A stretch of 7,967 bases of DNA from Acidobacteriota bacterium (GTDB lineage Bacteria > Acidobacteriota > Holophagae > Thermotomaculales > Thermotomaculaceae): contig JAMOUY010000219.1 in NCBI GenBank assembly GCA_027067895.1, positions 1-7,967 on the forward strand. Direction: 5' to 3'. Below are positions 6,114-7,967 of the stretch, one piece after another. The translations under genes were made by a program, and so were the position numbers. Each line of letters begins with the position of its first letter. Within the stretch, counting starts at the first letter, position 1. Below the pieces are notes generated by a model, which ran no database searches, was not told the origin of the DNA, and saw only the letters and a list, made by a program, of their open reading frames with translations.

Positions 6114-7794
6114 AAAAAATTTTTAAACTTAACCATAATGTTAATACAAGACACAAAATACTTCCAGCAAAATAAAAGGGAAGCGCAATTTTCAGCCTTT
6201 TCAAAAGTTTTGTCTCCTTTTCGTTTGACACAATAAAAATACCGTTGCTTTTGTCAAGGTCAATTACAAGGTCTGCACCCTGCCCTTTCAATTGCTTAAA
6301 TTCAAGAAACTCGTCTCTCAATTTTTTCTGAGCCTTTTCCCACTCTTCGGCATCAATCACTCCGTTTCCGTCCAAGTCAAACCTTTTCATCTTGTTTTTG
6401 TCTTTTTTTATTTCGGACAAAAACTTGCCGTAATTTACGCTTTTAGATACAGGCTTTGCCGTCCCCAAAACATAAACCGTCTGATTGTCAAGTATGTATT
6501 CCTCAACATAACGGATATTGTCAGAACCTATCAAACCGTACTGCATATCCATAAAAGTCGTGTTTGTAGTGTATTTTGTGGTTAGGAAAAAAGACGCATT
6601 TTTCAAATTAACCCCGATTTCGCCTGTTTCGTCCCTCAACACGCAAAAATCGGCCATACCCTCTCCCGCTTCAATAGTCCGCCATTTGGCGTGTCTTCCC
6701 ACTATAACGAATTCCTGCTTCACATAATGGAAGTAAACGCACGGCGAACCGGACACAGGGGAAATCACCGGCTTGTCGCTCGTTATCCTTCCCTTTACCT
6801 CAACAAATCCCGCGGCAACTGAGCGAAGTTTTGAAGTCGGAATATCCTCAATAAGATGCATTATTTTCCAAACCCTGAAAAGTTTTAAGGTAAAAACAAC
6901 GAAGCATACGGCAAAAACAAGCCAAATAAAAAAAGGCGTTCTAAACCTTGCCCCCAAATAGAGGAAAAAAAGCGCAAACGGCAAAAGCATTGCCGGAGGA
7001 TAAACAATCCTGTCCCTAAGATTTTTTCTGTAATTGAAAAGGTTGGCTTTTATCGGATTTGAAACAACTTTATGATTGAAAACGGGGTTTTCCCTTTTTT
7101 CCCTAAGTTTGAACAAAAACCTCGGCAGTCTTTTTTCGTAAAAGTTTTTTTGCATAGCATAGGAAATAAACCTTGCAAGAAGCAGAAAATCCTTCAAGAA
7201 AAACTCTGTTTGAAAATAAAAAGACCCGTCAACAGAAACCTTTCCCTTCTTTTCCAAATATTCAAGAATGTTTATTAAATTCGCCCTTTGGGAAACCCCT
7301 TTTTTGCCGTCCTTTGTAAAAATTCTCACGGTATCAAGGTTAAGGTAAAAAACCTTGCCGGCGGTAATCAAGGCGATTTTTCCCGAATTAAGGACAAGCC
7401 TTTTTACCGAAGGAATTTCCTGAAAAGGATTATCCGAAAGAACAACAATCTTTTCGTTGACGGTAAAAACTTCGTGTTTGTCGGAAATAATTTTAATTCC
7501 GTCGTCAAGCGGGTAAACCTTTACCGCATTTACAATCTTTGTTTCCTCAATAACCTCGGAAGCATTGGCGGGAAGACAGGGAATTCCCCTTCTTTCAAAA
7601 ACAGAAACAATTCTCTCAATCTTAGAGTAATCGGGTGTTTTTAACAAAAAACCAAGCCCCCTTCCAATAAAAACATTTTTTAGAGTTAAAGCATCAACCC
7701 CGCATTCGTCCGCTATTTCTTTCAGTTTGTCTTGGTCAATTTCAACAGAGTCGTCGTAAATTGTGGGCACAATTACCGTAAACCAATTTCTCAT
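6112..7794 (-). CDS. GIDE-domain membrane protein with one EF-hand
   Basis: A 560-residue membrane protein. Residues 1-260 are soluble and unrecognised. Two spans lie at about 267-283 and 286-304. The GIDE domain (about 316-446) shows the expected signatures: IPTSKLRSVAAG, SPVSGSPCVY at 345-354, WRTI at 371-374, LRDETG at 386-391, RYVEEYI and VYVLGTA. GIDE is the domain between the membrane spans of the mitochondrial E3 ligase MUL1/MAPL. Here the catalytic RING is absent and only six scattered cysteines exist, so this is not a ubiquitin ligase despite how such proteins are often labelled. An EF-hand loop follows at 473-484 (D, D, N, G, I and final E all in place) between two charged helices, then a last span at about 536-558. 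The ATG overlaps the preceding stop (ATGA) and has GGGAGA six bases upstream. It is probably linked to LemA function; its activity is unknown. Confidence 0.88.
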   Translation of the reverse strand: MRNWFTVIVPTIYDDSVEIDQDKLKEIADECGVDALTLKNVFIGRGLGFLLKTPDYSKIERIVSVFERRGIPCLPANASEVIEETKIVNAVKVYPLDDGIKIISDKHEVFTVNEKIVVLSDNPFQEIPSVKRLVLNSGKIALITAGKVFYLNLDTVRIFTKDGKKGVSQRANLINILEYLEKKGKVSVDGSFYFQTEFFLKDFLLLARFISYAMQKNFYEKRLPRFLFKLREKRENPVFNHKVVSNPIKANLFNYRKNLRDRIVYPPAMLLPFALFFLYLGARFRTPFFIWLVFAVCFVVFTLKLFRVWKIMHLIEDIPTSKLRSVAAGFVEVKGRITSDKPVISPVSGSPCVYFHYVKQEFVIVGRHAKWRTIEAGEGMADFCVLRDETGEIGVNLKNASFFLTTKYTTNTTFMDMQYGLIGSDNIRYVEEYILDNQTVYVLGTAKPVSKSVNYGKFLSEIKKDKNKMKRFDLDGNGVIDAEEWEKAQKKLRDEFLEFKQLKGQGADLVIDLDKSNGIFIVSNEKETKLLKRLKIALPFYFAGSILCLVLTLWLSLKIF

Positions 7795-7967
7795 TGACGG
7801 TCTCCCGTTTTTCTTTCAATTTTACCATTTTCAAAAAACAAAATTTCTTCAAAAATTTCGTTTGAAACAAGCACTCCTTCAAGGCTTAAAAAAACTCTTC
7901 CGCTTTCAAACTCAAAAAAATCCGAAAATTTGTTTAAAATCGGGGAAAAATATTTTTCCGCGTCTAT
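7791..7967 (-). CDS. C-terminal end of an unrecognised gene, cut by window edge
   Basis: An open frame enters from the right edge and codes for 58 residues before a TGA at 7793-7791 that overlaps the GIDE-gene ATG as ATGA. It contains no internal stop despite the very AT-rich sequence. The ATGA junction has the same close spacing as the rest of the operon, and both points argue that it is a real gene tail. The visible part is rich in Phe, Glu and Lys with alternating hydrophobic strands (for example ESGRVFLSLEGVL and ILFFENGKIERK), and shows no span and no motif I recognise. Its length and function lie outside the window. Confidence 0.65.
   Translation of the reverse strand: MDAEKYFSPILNKFSDFFEFESGRVFLSLEGVLVSNEIFEEILFFENGKIERKTGDRQ

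Noticed and set aside
6221..6262. Second EF-hand-like loop at residues 512-524 of the GIDE protein
   Set aside because: The Gly at position 6 and the acidic residue at position 12 are missing; it fits better as the ordinary stretch before the last membrane span seen in GIDE proteins.
7288..7644. 118-codon rightward open frame inside the GIDE gene
   Set aside because: It is Asn/Lys/Phe-rich with no recognisable motif, and overlaps a gene with clear operon junctions on the other strand.
6112..7794. Calling the GIDE protein an E3 ubiquitin ligase
   Set aside because: No RING or other catalytic ligase domain is present; only the GIDE domain is shared with MUL1.

Overview
The window comes from an AT-rich bacterial genome and is almost entirely coding; the longest gap between genes is 73 bases, so no stretch over 300 bases is empty. 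Protein families, an N-terminal signal peptide and several polytopic membrane proteins suggest a diderm bacterium. DUF4388 (PATAN-type) proteins and LemA/GIDE pairs are common in Desulfobacterota, Acidobacteriota and similar phyla, but the phylum cannot be fixed from this sequence. No rRNA, tRNA, CRISPR array, transposase, phage gene or clear intrinsic terminator is visible.

Layout. The left end carries a short rightward unit: the C-terminal two thirds of thioredoxin reductase (trxB, cut by the window edge), followed with an ATGA overlap by a DUF456 membrane protein. All other genes point left. From the right edge inward these are: the 58-residue tail of an unrecognised gene; a 560-residue membrane protein with a GIDE domain and one perfect EF-hand loop; a LemA protein; and a polyprenyl-phosphate-type family 2 glycosyltransferase. 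After a 73-base gap with a possible promoter come a 575-residue multi-span protein with TPR-like repeats and a four-cysteine zinc ribbon, a membrane-anchored DUF4388 protein, and a 202-residue multi-span protein. The last of these runs 54 bases tail to tail into the DUF456 gene.

How the genes may work together. The upstream leftward genes (tail, GIDE, LemA, glycosyltransferase) are packed with a 4-base overlap and gaps of 10 and 16 bases, which fits one operon. LemA beside a GIDE protein is a recurring bacterial pairing of unknown function. The downstream leftward trio (575, 385 and 202 residues) overlaps by 1 and 14 bases. It looks like a co-translated membrane module with predicted cytoplasmic DUF4388 and zinc-ribbon parts and a predicted periplasmic TPR part. 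That trio and the EF-hand GIDE protein are the best candidates for something not yet described. trxB serves general thiol redox and has no evident functional tie to its neighbours.
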